A DNA stretch of 64,000 nt. Origin: Duganella radicis. GTDB taxonomy: Bacteria; Pseudomonadota; Gammaproteobacteria; Burkholderiales; Burkholderiaceae_D. Positions 31,201 to 38,893 of this stretch are shown one piece after another; within the stretch, counting starts at the first letter, position 1; each line of letters begins with the position of its first letter. The translations under genes were made by a program, and so were the position numbers. The notes beneath the pieces were generated by a model. The model worked only from the letters and a program-made list of their open reading frames with translations. It was not told the origin of the DNA and ran no database searches. The stretch is from contig NZ_WNKY01000021.1 in the NCBI RefSeq assembly GCF_009720825.1, positions 1-64,000 of the forward strand, given 5' to 3'.

Positions 31201-32083
31201 GATTTGCGAGCGTCGCGGCGACCAGGCCCGCATCGTCAGCTACGGCGCGTATCGCGATCATCTGGATGACGCGCTGAACGCGGACGGCTGGGATGGCGAA
31301 TGGTATCGCCGCGCTTTCTACGATAACGGCGCCGTCATCGGCTCCAGGGACAGCGACGAGTGCCAGATCGACGCGCTGGCGCAGGCCTGGGCGGTGATCT
31401 CCGAAGTTGCGCCGGCGGAGCGGGTGAATCAGGCACTGGACGCAATGGAGCAGCGCCTGATCTCCGAGGAGGAAGGCCTGATTCGCCTGTTGACGCCCGC
31501 CTTTGTCAACACCCCCAACGACCCGGGCTACATCAAGGGCTACGTGGCGGGCGTGCGCGAGAATGGCGGCCAATACACGCACGCGGCCTGCTGGGCGGTG
31601 CGCGCCATGGCGGAGGCGGGGCGCCGCGAGCGCGCCGCCAGGTTGCTGGAGATGATCAGTCCTGTCAGCCATGCGCTGGACCCGGCCGCGGTGTCGATTT
31701 ATCAGGTCGAACCTTATGTGATCGCCGCCGATATTTACGGCGAGGCGCCGCACATCGGCCGTGGCGGATGGACCTGGTACACGGGATCGTCGGGATGGAT
31801 GTTCCGCGTCGGCCTTGAATCCGTGCTGGGCTTTACCATCGAAGAAGGGCGGCACATCGTCCTTGCCCCGCGCGTTCCTGACGATTGGCCGGAATTCAGC
31901 ATCCACTACAATCTCCCGCAAGGCGGCGCCTATGACATCGTGGTGCGCAATCCGCGGCGGCACTCCTCCGCGGTGGTGTCGGCTACGCTGGATGGCAGCC
32001 CCGTGCCGGTCGATGGCGGCGTGGCGCGTATCCCGCTGTGGCATGACGGTGCCGCGCATCGCGTCGAAGTCGTGCTGGGCTGA
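28268..32083 (+). CDS. GH94 phosphorylase, 1,2-beta-oligoglucan phosphorylase type
   Basis: A 1271-residue cytoplasmic protein. I use the ATG at 28268, overlapping the GH1 stop; the longer ORF from 28109 lies in the GH1 gene. Residues 1-430 carry a first beta domain (LLTGAGTGFSRVGETMLSRWSGDRIEDAEGYFFYLRD split by variation), residues about 490-790 a GH94 N-terminal beta-supersandwich, then the (alpha/alpha)6 catalytic domain with YRDQLQDSSAMIYARP, EGDVLHWWH and MGTGDWNDGMNRVG (the conserved GDWND aspartate near residue 946-949). This architecture equals the C-terminal half of cyclic beta-1,2-glucan synthase NdvB and of known sophoro-oligosaccharide phosphorylases. It would release glucose 1-phosphate from beta-1,2-glucan oligomers. 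Longer than the Listeria enzyme as I recall it. Confidence 0.85.
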   Translation: MSIAMTTTPLMRHAQLLSNGRFTTLLTGAGTGFSRVGETMLSRWSGDRIEDAEGYFFYLRDAVSGRQWSLGLRPGGDGVDRRDAGGDAGSCWIDVTANGIQARMEVAVDPRRDVEVRSILIRNLSERERHIELTSYLEVVLNRQADEAAHPAFSKLFVQTERDAASGALLARRRPRGEGEAGLWMVHAASGGVDAGFETDRARFIGRGRDPRAPKGMDGALSGTAGNVLDPAFSLRRGVMLAPGGQTRVVFVLGAAGSREQALALTSALQGDGEPLLSSARAAGQAALQHAGLDAAQATYCQWLAGALLYGQSAVRITGENAAVASAAVSAAAIKGDPVSVAASSLPAIQVMVWPRGADVDLILRARRYWAALGLRLNVLLLGTEGAWTAEDGVYVRNPADFAPADLARLEMHAWLVVRNGLPALDTPDGADTALPAPPIAAMTAATASAAAAREARPPLRFFNGNGGFSEAGNEYVIRMDWDPRRGLNRPPLAWTNAISNEHFGFLVSESGAGYTWSRNSRVHRLTPWYNDPVRDPHGEALYLRDENSGAFWSPMPGPAPANADYEAIHGFGYTRFKHTSHELEQETVLFVPRYDPVKLIRVRVTNLGKTARRLSLFSYQRLVLGGTPADSSRFVVTEHDVSGVLLAHNPLAGVFADGVTFAAALAGDAVVHHSADRAAFIGLHGSTATPAALAAPMLDGVTGAGLDPCAAFQIVHELAPGATMECVFLLGETVERQAALDLVGRYRAEGAVRKAYEEITAFWRHTVDAVQVKTPAAAVDMMLNGWLAYQNLGCRIWGRSAFYQSGGALGYRDQLQDSSAMIYARPDITRQQIRIHAAHQFVEGDVLHWWHTEPMEQGLRTRFSDDLLWLPYITAFYIKNTGDWSVLDEVEPFLKAPLLADGEDEVYLKPELSGTSGDVYEHCCRALDRSLTQGEHGLPLMGTGDWNDGMNRVGREGRGESVWMGFFLSRIIKDFLPICERRGDQARIVSYGAYRDHLDDALNADGWDGEWYRRAFYDNGAVIGSRDSDECQIDALAQAWAVISEVAPAERVNQALDAMEQRLISEEEGLIRLLTPAFVNTPNDPGYIKGYVAGVRENGGQYTHAACWAVRAMAEAGRRERAARLLEMISPVSHALDPAAVSIYQVEPYVIAADIYGEAPHIGRGGWTWYTGSSGWMFRVGLESVLGFTIEEGRHIVLAPRVPDDWPEFSIHYNLPQGGAYDIVVRNPRRHSSAVVSATLDGSPVPVDGGVARIPLWHDGAAHRVEVVLG

Positions 32084-32092
32084 GGAGGGCAC

Positions 32093-33175
32093 ATGGCGGG
32101 ATTGGAGATACGAGGAATCCGCAAGGGCTTTGGCCAGCAGCGGATATTGCGCGGCATCGACCTGGATATCGCCGATGGCGAATTCGTGGTGTTTGTCGGG
32201 CCATCGGGATGCGGCAAGTCGACCTTGTTGCGCACGATCTGCGGTCTGGAGACCAGCGACGAAGGCGCGGTGTTGATCGGCGGGCGGGACATGACGAACG
32301 TGCCACCGGCGCAGCGCGGCATCGCGATGGTGTTCCAGAGCTATGCGCTATATCCGCATATGACGGTCTACGACAATATGGGCTTCGCGCTCAGGCTGGC
32401 CGGCCTGGCGCCGGACAAGATACGCGAGAAGGTCATGCGGGCGGCCGCCGTGCTTCGCATCGAAGCGCTATTGCAGCGTAAACCAAAGGAGCTGTCCGGC
32501 GGTCAGCGCCAGCGTGTGGCGATCGGCCGCGCCATTGTGCGTCAGCCGGAGGTTTTCCTGTTTGACGAGCCCTTGTCCAATCTGGATGCGGCATTGCGTG
32601 TGCAGATGCGTATCGAGTTGAAGAACCTGCACCGCGCATTGGGCAGTACGATGATCTACGTGACCCACGATCAGGTGGAGGCCATGACGCTGGCTGACCG
32701 TATCGTGGTGTTGCGGGGCGGCGTGGTGGAGCAGGTCGGCGCACCGCTGGCGCTTTACCAGCGTCCGGCCAATCTGTTCGTGGCGGGCTTCCTCGGCTCT
32801 CCAGCGATGAACTTCATCGGCGGCCGGATAGAGGCGGTCAATGGGCCGGAGATGATGGTGCGGCTGGCGGGGGGCGCGGTGGTAGCCGCGACCACGCGTG
32901 CGGGATTATCCACCGGCGCCGGCGTCACCCTGGGCGTGCGCGCCGAGCACATGACCTTGGCCGTCAGCGGCGGTGGCGATATCCCCGTGACGATACAAGC
33001 CGCCGAGTTGCTGGGGGATGCCAGCTACATCTATCTGACGCCAGACGATGGCGCCACACAATTCATCGCCCGCGTCGATGCCGAGGCACACTGGGAGCGC
33101 GGCCAGATGGCGGCGGTCCGGGTGGCACCCGACCGCTGGCACGTTTTCGACAGCGACGGCATCGCTTTACTTTAA
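32093..33175 (+). CDS. sugar ABC transporter ATPase (MsmK/UgpC/MalK type)
   Basis: A 360-residue ATPase with Walker A GPSGCGKST, Q-loop VFQSYALYPH, signature LSGGQRQRVAIGRAIV, Walker B VFLFDEPLSNLDA, H-loop THDQVEAMTLADR and a C-terminal TOBE/MalK regulatory region. It energises the importer whose permeases are at 22139-23826. It lies 9 bases after the GH94 gene, so it closes the operon. Confidence 0.94.
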   Translation: MAGLEIRGIRKGFGQQRILRGIDLDIADGEFVVFVGPSGCGKSTLLRTICGLETSDEGAVLIGGRDMTNVPPAQRGIAMVFQSYALYPHMTVYDNMGFALRLAGLAPDKIREKVMRAAAVLRIEALLQRKPKELSGGQRQRVAIGRAIVRQPEVFLFDEPLSNLDAALRVQMRIELKNLHRALGSTMIYVTHDQVEAMTLADRIVVLRGGVVEQVGAPLALYQRPANLFVAGFLGSPAMNFIGGRIEAVNGPEMMVRLAGGAVVAATTRAGLSTGAGVTLGVRAEHMTLAVSGGGDIPVTIQAAELLGDASYIYLTPDDGATQFIARVDAEAHWERGQMAAVRVAPDRWHVFDSDGIALL

Positions 33176-33185
33176 AAGCGGAAGC

Positions 33186-33229
33186 TTGACTTCGCCGGCC
33201 GGCGGGTCTATATTTAGACAACTGTCTAA
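33186..33229 (+). promoter_or_regulatory. sigma-70 promoter with ArsR/SdpR operator
   Basis: TTGACT (33186-33191), 17-bp spacer, TATATT (33209-33214) is a near-consensus promoter. A 16-bp inverted repeat TTAGACAACTGTCTAA (33214-33229) overlaps the -10/+1 region and is well placed for autorepression by the following ArsR-family gene. A second, weaker TTAG..CTAA pair follows at 33229-33244. Confidence 0.85.
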
Positions 33230-33244
33230 TTAGATGATTGCCTA

Positions 33245-33532
33245 ATGAATGCTACCAACAGCGCCTTCAAAGCCATCGCCGATCCGGCGCGGCGTGAAAT
33301 CCTGCGTTTGCTGCGCGGCGGCGAGATGACGGCCGGCGAGCTGGCGGAGCATTTCGACATGAGCAAGCCGACCATGTCGCATCACTTCGCCGTGCTGGCG
33401 GAAGCCGACCTGATCACGCGTCGGCGTGAAGGCCAGACCATCTGGTATGGCCTCAACACCACCGTGCTGCAAGACGTGCTGGCCTGGATGATGGATCTGG
33501 CCGGCGACCAACCTCCAGGGAGAAAGAAATGA
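33245..33532 (+). CDS. ArsR-family autorepressor (SdpR-like)
   Basis: A 95-residue winged-helix repressor: FKAIADPARREILRLLRGGEMTAGELAEHFDMSKPTMSHHFAVLAEADLITRRREG in parts matches the ArsR/SdpR HTH. No metal-binding CxC motif is visible, so it is not an arsenic sensor. Its four-base ATGA overlap with the SdpI-like gene, and the operator upstream, fit the SdpR-SdpI logic in which the membrane protein sequesters the repressor. Confidence 0.88.
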   Translation: MNATNSAFKAIADPARREILRLLRGGEMTAGELAEHFDMSKPTMSHHFAVLAEADLITRRREGQTIWYGLNTTVLQDVLAWMMDLAGDQPPGRKK

Positions 33533-34164
33533 AGCCTCGTGCCTTATTGCTGTGCATCCTGATGATCGTCGCGATGACGGCGGTCACCGCTTATGTTTAT
33601 CCTTCGCTGCCGGCGTGGATGCCGATGCACTGGAACGCGGCCGGGCAGGTGGATGGCTACGGGCCGCGCTGGCAGTTGTGGCTGCTGGGGCCGGTCAGCA
33701 TGAGCGGCTTCCTGTTGCTGGGCATGGCGCTGCCGTGGCTGTCGCCGAAACAGTTCGAGGTGCAGGCTTCCGGCGCCACCTACGGCTACCTGATGGCGAT
33801 TCCGGTCGCGCTGATGGCCTGTGTCGAGGTCATGGTGCTGTGCGCGGCCTTGGGTGTGCACGTGCCGGTCGAACGGGTGGCGCCGGCGCTGGTGTTTATC
33901 GTGCTGATTTTGATCGGCAATCCTATGGGCAAGGTGCGGCGCAATTTCTTCCTGGGCATCCGCACGCCCTGGACCTTGGCCAGCGAGCGCGTATGGCACG
34001 CCACGCATCGGCTGGCCGGCAAGCTGATGGTGGGTAGCGGCGCGCTTGGTTTGCTCGCGGTGTGGCTGGGTGCGCCGCATTGGCTGCTGCTGGCGATTAT
34101 GATGGCGTGGGCGCCGGTGGCGGCCAGCTACTCGCTGCTGCTGTACAAACGTCTTCCTCAATAA
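33529..34164 (+). CDS. SdpI-family (DUF1648) membrane protein
   Basis: A 211-residue membrane protein with about six hydrophobic segments. The start with the DUF1648 pattern PSLPAWMPMHWNAAGQVDGYGPR and the C-terminal SdpI part (NPMGKVRRNFFLGIRTPWTLASERVWHATHRLAGKL) are diagnostic. In Bacillus SdpI gives immunity to the cannibalism toxin SdpC and acts as a receptor for SdpR. No SdpC-like toxin gene is seen here. Start overlaps the regulator stop. Confidence 0.88.
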   Translation: MKPRALLLCILMIVAMTAVTAYVYPSLPAWMPMHWNAAGQVDGYGPRWQLWLLGPVSMSGFLLLGMALPWLSPKQFEVQASGATYGYLMAIPVALMACVEVMVLCAALGVHVPVERVAPALVFIVLILIGNPMGKVRRNFFLGIRTPWTLASERVWHATHRLAGKLMVGSGALGLLAVWLGAPHWLLLAIMMAWAPVAASYSLLLYKRLPQ

Positions 34165-34176
34165 ATGGAGAAAAGT

Positions 34177-35109
34177 ATGAAGCTGTTGCTGTCTTTGATG
34201 ATGCTGTCCTCGTCCGTGTTGGCCGCCTCGCGGCCGGTGTCGCTGGAGGTGGGTGGCGGCACGGTGTATGGCACCGAGCTGACGCCCGATGGCGTGAAAG
34301 GCAAGGTGCCGGTGGTGCTGCTGCACGCCGGCTCCGGCCCCACTGACCGTGATGGCAACAGCAAGCTGCTGCCCGGTCCTAACGATTCCCTGAAAATGGT
34401 GGCGGAAGGTTTGGCACGCAATGGCATCGCGTCGATCCGCTACGACAAGCGCGGCATCGGCTCCAGCGCGCTGCCGGTGTGGCGGGAAGAGAATCTGCGT
34501 CTCGACGATTACATCGGCGATGCCGCCGCCTGGCTGCGCAGGCTGCGTGCCGATCCGCGCTTCTCGCGCGTGGTGATGGCGGGGCATAGCGAAGGTGCGC
34601 TGATCGCATCGGAAGCCTGTGCGCAGGGCGGGGCGGATGCCTGCGTGCTGATCGCCGGTATCGGCCATGGCCTGGACGACATCTTGCGCGAACAGCTAAA
34701 GGACAAGCTGCCGCCAACGCTGCTGGCCGAGAGTGAAGAGATTCTGACTTCGCTCAAGCAGGGCAAGACCATCGACAAAGTACCGCCGCCGCTGATGGCG
34801 CTGTATCGCCCGGACGTGCAGCCGTATCTGATCTCCACCTTGCGGCATGATCCGCGCCAAGCGATTGCCGCGCTGAAGATGCCGGTGCTGATCCTGCAAG
34901 GCACGTCCGACATTCAGGTGCCACAGGCGGAGGCGAAACTGCTGTCCGCCGCCGCGCCGCAGGCCAAGGTGGTGATTGTGGAGGGCATGAACCACGTGCT
35001 GAAAATCGTCGGCGACGACAAAGCCCTCCAGCAAAAATCCTACGCCAGCCCGGACCTGCCGGTCGCGCCGCAACTGATCGAGGCGCTGAGCAGCTTCGTG
35101 GCTCACTAA
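34177..35109 (+). CDS. secreted alpha/beta hydrolase
   Basis: A 310-residue protein with signal peptide (MKLLLSLMMLSSSVLA) and an alpha/beta hydrolase fold: HAGSGPTDRDGNS near residue 50 (oxyanion loop), RYDKRGIGSS, nucleophile elbow VMAGHSEGALIA (Ser in GHSEG), late Asp in QGTSDIQVP and His in MNHVLK. I start at ATG 34177, with GGAG upstream at 34167-34170; the in-frame ATG at 34165 overlaps that site. It follows the SdpI-like gene after 12 bases and is probably in the same operon. Substrate unknown, likely an ester or peptide. Confidence 0.8.
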   Translation: MKLLLSLMMLSSSVLAASRPVSLEVGGGTVYGTELTPDGVKGKVPVVLLHAGSGPTDRDGNSKLLPGPNDSLKMVAEGLARNGIASIRYDKRGIGSSALPVWREENLRLDDYIGDAAAWLRRLRADPRFSRVVMAGHSEGALIASEACAQGGADACVLIAGIGHGLDDILREQLKDKLPPTLLAESEEILTSLKQGKTIDKVPPPLMALYRPDVQPYLISTLRHDPRQAIAALKMPVLILQGTSDIQVPQAEAKLLSAAAPQAKVVIVEGMNHVLKIVGDDKALQQKSYASPDLPVAPQLIEALSSFVAH

Positions 35110-35111
35110 GC

Positions 35112-35190
35112 CGTCGTCCCGGCGAAGGCCGGGACCCAATGAAGCGCTGGGGTGGCGCGCATTGGAGTCCGGCCTGCGCCGGAATGACGC
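35112..35190. repeat. REP-like inverted palindrome pair
   Basis: Two GC-rich palindromic units, CGTCGTCCCGGCGAAGGCC... and a second ...GTCCGGCCTGCGCCGGAATGACG, lie in inverted orientation between convergent genes (hydrolase and uvrB). The pattern (CGTCATTCCGGCG..CGCCGGAATGACG-like) is the common REP/BIME type. Only this pair is seen in the window. Confidence 0.6.
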
Positions 35191-35201
35191 AGCGTGGCAG
35201 G

Positions 35202-37274
35202 TCAGGCGATGTTGTCGGCGCCCGGTGCGCCGAACAACTGCTGCTTGAGATGATGCAGCTGGTCGCGCACTTGCGCGGCCTTCTCGAACTCCAGATTCTT
35301 GGCGTGATCCAGCATGGCTTTCTCGAGGCGCTTGATCTCCTTGCTGATCTGCTTCTCGCTCATGGATTCGTACTTGGCCGTCTCCTGCGCCACCTCCAGC
35401 TCTTCCTTCGCTTCCTTCTCGCTGTAGACACCGTCGATCATGTCCTTGATCACCTTCTTCACGCCGCGCGGCACGATGCCGTTGGCTTCATTGAAGGCGA
35501 TCTGCTTGGCGCGGCGACGCTCGGTCTCGCCGATGGCGCGCTCCATCGAATCGGTCATGCGGTCGGCGTACAGCAGCGCCACGCCGTTCAGGTTACGCGC
35601 GGCGCGGCCGATGGTCTGGATCAGCGAGCGCTCGGAACGCAGGAAGCCTTCCTTGTCGGCGTCCAGGATGGCCACCAGCGACACCTCGGGCAAGTCCAGG
35701 CCTTCGCGCAGCAGGTTGATCCCGACCAGCACATCGAAGGTGCCGATGCGCAGGTCGCGCAGCAGTTCCACACGCTCCACGGTTTCGATATCGCTGTGCA
35801 GGTAGCGCACCTTGATGCCATGGTCGCTCAGGTATTCTGTCAGCTGTTCCGACATGCGCTTGGTCAGCGTGGTGACCAGCACGCGCTCGTTCTTGGCCAC
35901 ACGGTCGGTGATCTCGGACATCAGGTCGTCCACCTGCGACAGGGCGGGGCGCACGATCACTTGCGGGTCCACCAGGCCGGTCGGACGCACCACCTGTTCC
36001 ACCACCTGGTCGGCGTGCGACTTCTCGTATTCGGCCGGTGTGGCGGAGACGAAAACCGTCTGCCGCATCTTCTGCTCGAACTCTTCGAATTTCAGCGGGC
36101 GGTTGTCCAGCGCCGACGGCAGGCGGAAGCCGTAGTCCACCAGATTGGTCTTGCGCGAACGGTCGCCGTTGTACATGGCGCTCAGTTGGCCGATCAGCAC
36201 GTGCGACTCGTCGAGGAACATCAGCGCGTCTTTCGGCAGATAGTCCACCAGCGTTGGCGGCGGCTGGCCCGGCAGCGCGCCGCTCAGGTGGCGCGAATAG
36301 TTCTCGATGCCCTTGGTGAAGCCGATTTCGGCCATCATCTCCAGGTCGAAGCGGGTGCGCTGTTCGAGGCGCTGTTCTTCCACCAGCTTGCCTTCCTTGC
36401 GGAAGAACTCAAGACGGTCGCGCAGCTCTTCCTTGATGGTCTCGATGGCGCGCAGCACGGTGGCACGCGGGGTCACGTAGTGCGAGCCCGGATACACGGT
36501 GAAGCGCGGGATCTTGGTCTTCACGCGGCCGGTCAGCGGATCGAACAGCTGGATCGATTCCAGCTCGTCGTCCCACAGCTCAAGGCGCACCGCGAGGTCC
36601 GCATTCTCGGCCGGGAAAATGTCGAGCGTGTCGCCGCGCACGCGGAAGGTGCCGCGGCCGAAGTCCACCTCATTGCGCGTGTACTGCATCTGGATCAAGC
36701 GCGCGATGATGTCGCGCTGCGCCACGCGGTCCTTCTGGCGCAAGGTCAGGATCATCTGATGGTACTCGTTCGGATTACCGATACCGTAGATGGCCGACAC
36801 CGTCGCCACGATCACCACGTCGCGCCGTTCCATCAGCGACTTGGTGCACGACAGGCGCATCTGCTCGATGTGCTCATTGATGGACGAATCCTTTTCAATG
36901 AACAGATCGCGCTGCGGCACGTAGGCTTCCGGTTGGTAGTAATCGTAGTAGGACACGAAGTACTCGACCGCGTTCTCCGGGAAGAATTCGCGGAACTCCG
37001 AGTACAGCTGCGCGGCCAGGGTTTTGTTCGGCGCGAACACAATCGCCGGCCGGCCCTTGCGCGCGATGACGTTGGCCATGGTGTAGGTTTTGCCGGAACC
37101 GGTCACGCCGAGCAGGGTCTGGAAAAACAGGCCGTCGTCGATGCCTTCGCACAGCTGATCGATCGCCGTCGGCTGATCGCCGGCGGGCGGGAAGGGCTGG
37201 TGCAGTTTGAACGGCGAATCCGGGAACGTAACCACGGTCGCTTTGGGGGTATCTGCTACAGGTAAATCAGCCAT
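35202..37274 (-). CDS. uvrB: excinuclease ABC subunit B
   Basis: UvrB is the damage-verifying helicase of nucleotide excision repair. The 690-residue protein begins with [20 protein letters not shown], has Walker [11 protein letters not shown], the beta-hairpin region [16 protein letters not shown]-box-like DESH, helicase motif [11 protein letters not shown] and a C-terminal UVR domain ([29 protein letters not shown] in part) that binds UvrC. Length is normal. It is divergent from the aminotransferase gene. A long opposite-strand ORF covering it is a high-GC shadow. Confidence 0.98.
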   Translation of the reverse strand: MADLPVADTPKATVVTFPDSPFKLHQPFPPAGDQPTAIDQLCEGIDDGLFFQTLLGVTGSGKTYTMANVIARKGRPAIVFAPNKTLAAQLYSEFREFFPENAVEYFVSYYDYYQPEAYVPQRDLFIEKDSSINEHIEQMRLSCTKSLMERRDVVIVATVSAIYGIGNPNEYHQMILTLRQKDRVAQRDIIARLIQMQYTRNEVDFGRGTFRVRGDTLDIFPAENADLAVRLELWDDELESIQLFDPLTGRVKTKIPRFTVYPGSHYVTPRATVLRAIETIKEELRDRLEFFRKEGKLVEEQRLEQRTRFDLEMMAEIGFTKGIENYSRHLSGALPGQPPPTLVDYLPKDALMFLDESHVLIGQLSAMYNGDRSRKTNLVDYGFRLPSALDNRPLKFEEFEQKMRQTVFVSATPAEYEKSHADQVVEQVVRPTGLVDPQVIVRPALSQVDDLMSEITDRVAKNERVLVTTLTKRMSEQLTEYLSDHGIKVRYLHSDIETVERVELLRDLRIGTFDVLVGINLLREGLDLPEVSLVAILDADKEGFLRSERSLIQTIGRAARNLNGVALLYADRMTDSMERAIGETERRRAKQIAFNEANGIVPRGVKKVIKDMIDGVYSEKEAKEELEVAQETAKYESMSEKQISKEIKRLEKAMLDHAKNLEFEKAAQVRDQLHHLKQQLFGAPGADNIA

Positions 37275-37388
37275 CTTGCTCAGACCTTTGTTAGAATAAT
37301 GGCCTGCCGGCGGCCTGAAGTGTTTATTTTAAGGGCGCTGTCTATACATCTCTGCTGCGAACCGCTTCCAATTGAATCCAATCTTATC

Positions 37389-38585
37389 ATGACGAATCCT
37401 AGCTTGTTCAGCGCCATCGACATGGCACCACGCGACCCTATCCTGGGTATTACCGAAGCCTTTAACGCCGACCAGAACCCTCAGAAAATCAATCTGGGCG
37501 TTGGCGTTTATTATGACGACAACGGTAAAGTGCCGCTGCTATCGTGCGTGCAGAAAGCGGAGGAAATCCTGATCGCGGCGCCGGCGCCGCGCACCTACCT
37601 GCCGATCGAAGGCCTGGCTGCCTACGACAAAGCGGTGCAAGAGCTGGTATTTGGCGCCGACAGCGCTGTTTTGCAAGAGAAGCGTGCCGTCACCGTGCAA
37701 GCCATCGGCGGCACCGGCGCACTGAAAATCGGCGCCGACTTCCTGAAGCGCTTCGCCTCGGACGCCGAAGTCTACATCAGCGACCCAAGCTGGGAAAACC
37801 ACCGCGCCCTGTTTGAAAGCGCCGGCTTCAAAGTCAACAACTACGCCTACTTCGACGCCGCCACCCACGGCGTCAACTTCGCCGGCATGATCGCCGACAT
37901 CAAGGCCATGCCAGCCGGCTCCATCGTGCTGCTGCACGCCTGCTGCCACAACCCGACCGGCGCCGACCTGACCTCGGCCCAGTGGGATGAGGTGATTGCC
38001 GCCGTGACCTCGCGCGGCCTGGTGCCGTTCCTGGACATGGCTTACCAGGGCTTCGGCGCGGGCATCGCCGAAGACGGCGCCGTGGTGCGCCGCTTCGCTG
38101 CCGCCGGCGGCCCGCTGCTGGTATCGAACTCGTTCTCCAAATCGTTCTCGCTGTACGGCGAGCGCGTGGGCGCGCTGAGCGTGGTGGCTGCCACCGCCGA
38201 AGAAGCGTCGCGCCTGATGTCGCAACTGAAGCGCGTGGTGCGCACCAACTACTCCAACCCACCGGTACATGGCGGCAAGGTGGTGGCAACCGTGCTGACC
38301 ACCCCGGAACTGCGTCAGATGTGGGAAGACGAACTGGCCGCGATGCGCGTGCGCATCAAGGAAATGCGCGAAGCCTTCGTGGTCAAGCTGCAAGCCAAGG
38401 GCCACGACTTCGCCTTCGTGCGCGATCAGGTTGGCATGTTCTCGTACTCGGGCCTGAGCAAGGCGCAAGTGGAGCAACTGCGCGCCAAATCGATCTACGC
38501 CGTGGACACCGGCCGCATTTGCGTGGCCGCGTTGAATTCGCGTAATATCGATATCGTTATTGACGCCATCGCCGAAGTGCTCTAA
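37389..38585 (+). CDS. tyrB: aromatic/aspartate aminotransferase
   Basis: A 398-residue class I PLP aminotransferase of the AspC/TyrB group. The PLP lysine lies in SNSFSKSFSLYGERVG, with CCHNPTGADLT and a conserved C-terminal arginine region NYSNPPVHGG. It transfers amino groups between aspartate or aromatic amino acids and 2-oxoacids. I start at ATG 37389 (MTNPSLFSAIDMAPRDPI); a longer in-frame ORF from 37299 adds residues that do not look like the family. The symbol is by best resemblance; aspC is possible. Confidence 0.88.
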   Translation: MTNPSLFSAIDMAPRDPILGITEAFNADQNPQKINLGVGVYYDDNGKVPLLSCVQKAEEILIAAPAPRTYLPIEGLAAYDKAVQELVFGADSAVLQEKRAVTVQAIGGTGALKIGADFLKRFASDAEVYISDPSWENHRALFESAGFKVNNYAYFDAATHGVNFAGMIADIKAMPAGSIVLLHACCHNPTGADLTSAQWDEVIAAVTSRGLVPFLDMAYQGFGAGIAEDGAVVRRFAAAGGPLLVSNSFSKSFSLYGERVGALSVVAATAEEASRLMSQLKRVVRTNYSNPPVHGGKVVATVLTTPELRQMWEDELAAMRVRIKEMREAFVVKLQAKGHDFAFVRDQVGMFSYSGLSKAQVEQLRAKSIYAVDTGRICVAALNSRNIDIVIDAIAEVL

Positions 38586-38658
38586 ACTCTTGTTTCTTCG
38601 CGTTGAGCTGCACAGCTTGATGCGAAAGGCAGCATGAAATACCGCAGTCGATCGGGCC

Positions 38659-38687
38659 TTGCCGGAACGAAAGAAACAGTATAAAAT
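38659..38687 (+). promoter_or_regulatory. promoter of tRNA-Asn copy 1
   Basis: TTGCCG (38659-38664), 17 bp, TAAAAT (38682-38687) lies 12 bp before the tRNA. It differs from the promoters of the other two intact tRNA-Asn copies (TAGACA/TATAAT). Confidence 0.65.
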
Positions 38688-38698
38688 GTTGCCTCTAA

Positions 38699-38774
38699 TC
38701 CCTGATAGCTCAGTCGGTAGAGCGACGGACTGTTAATCCGCAGGTCCCTGGTTCGAGTCCAGGTCGGGGAGCCA
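38699..38774 (+). tRNA. tRNA-Asn(GTT), copy 1
   Basis: A 76-base tRNA with encoded CCA. Acceptor TCCCTGA pairs with TCGGGGA, D-loop AGCTCAGTCGGTAGAGC, anticodon loop CTGTTAA (GTT, Asn), T-loop GGTTCGAGTCC. An identical gene is at 40471 and another at 62139. Confidence 0.98.
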
Positions 38775-38781
38775 GAATACC

Positions 38782-38815
38782 AACGGCCCCGCGAGTCATC
38801 GCGGGGCCGTTTTCG
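38782..38815 (+). terminator. terminator of tRNA-Asn copy 1
   Basis: A perfect 12-bp stem AACGGCCCCGCG (38782-38793) with CGCGGGGCCGTT (38800-38811) followed by TTCG. Confidence 0.85.
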
Positions 38816-38893
38816 TTTCCCGTCAGGGAACTATTTCCAGTCGTACGGCCACTGAACTCCAGTAGTCCAAAATGCCACTACTGGATCTCAAGC

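Noticed and set aside
35139-37265. 708-residue plus-strand open frame opposite uvrB
   Set aside because: Shadow; uvrB on the minus strand has all catalytic motifs.
38812-38836. Possible PIP box upstream of the effector-like gene
   Set aside because: One TTCGT is present but the second half-site at the right spacing is TATTT, so it does not qualify.
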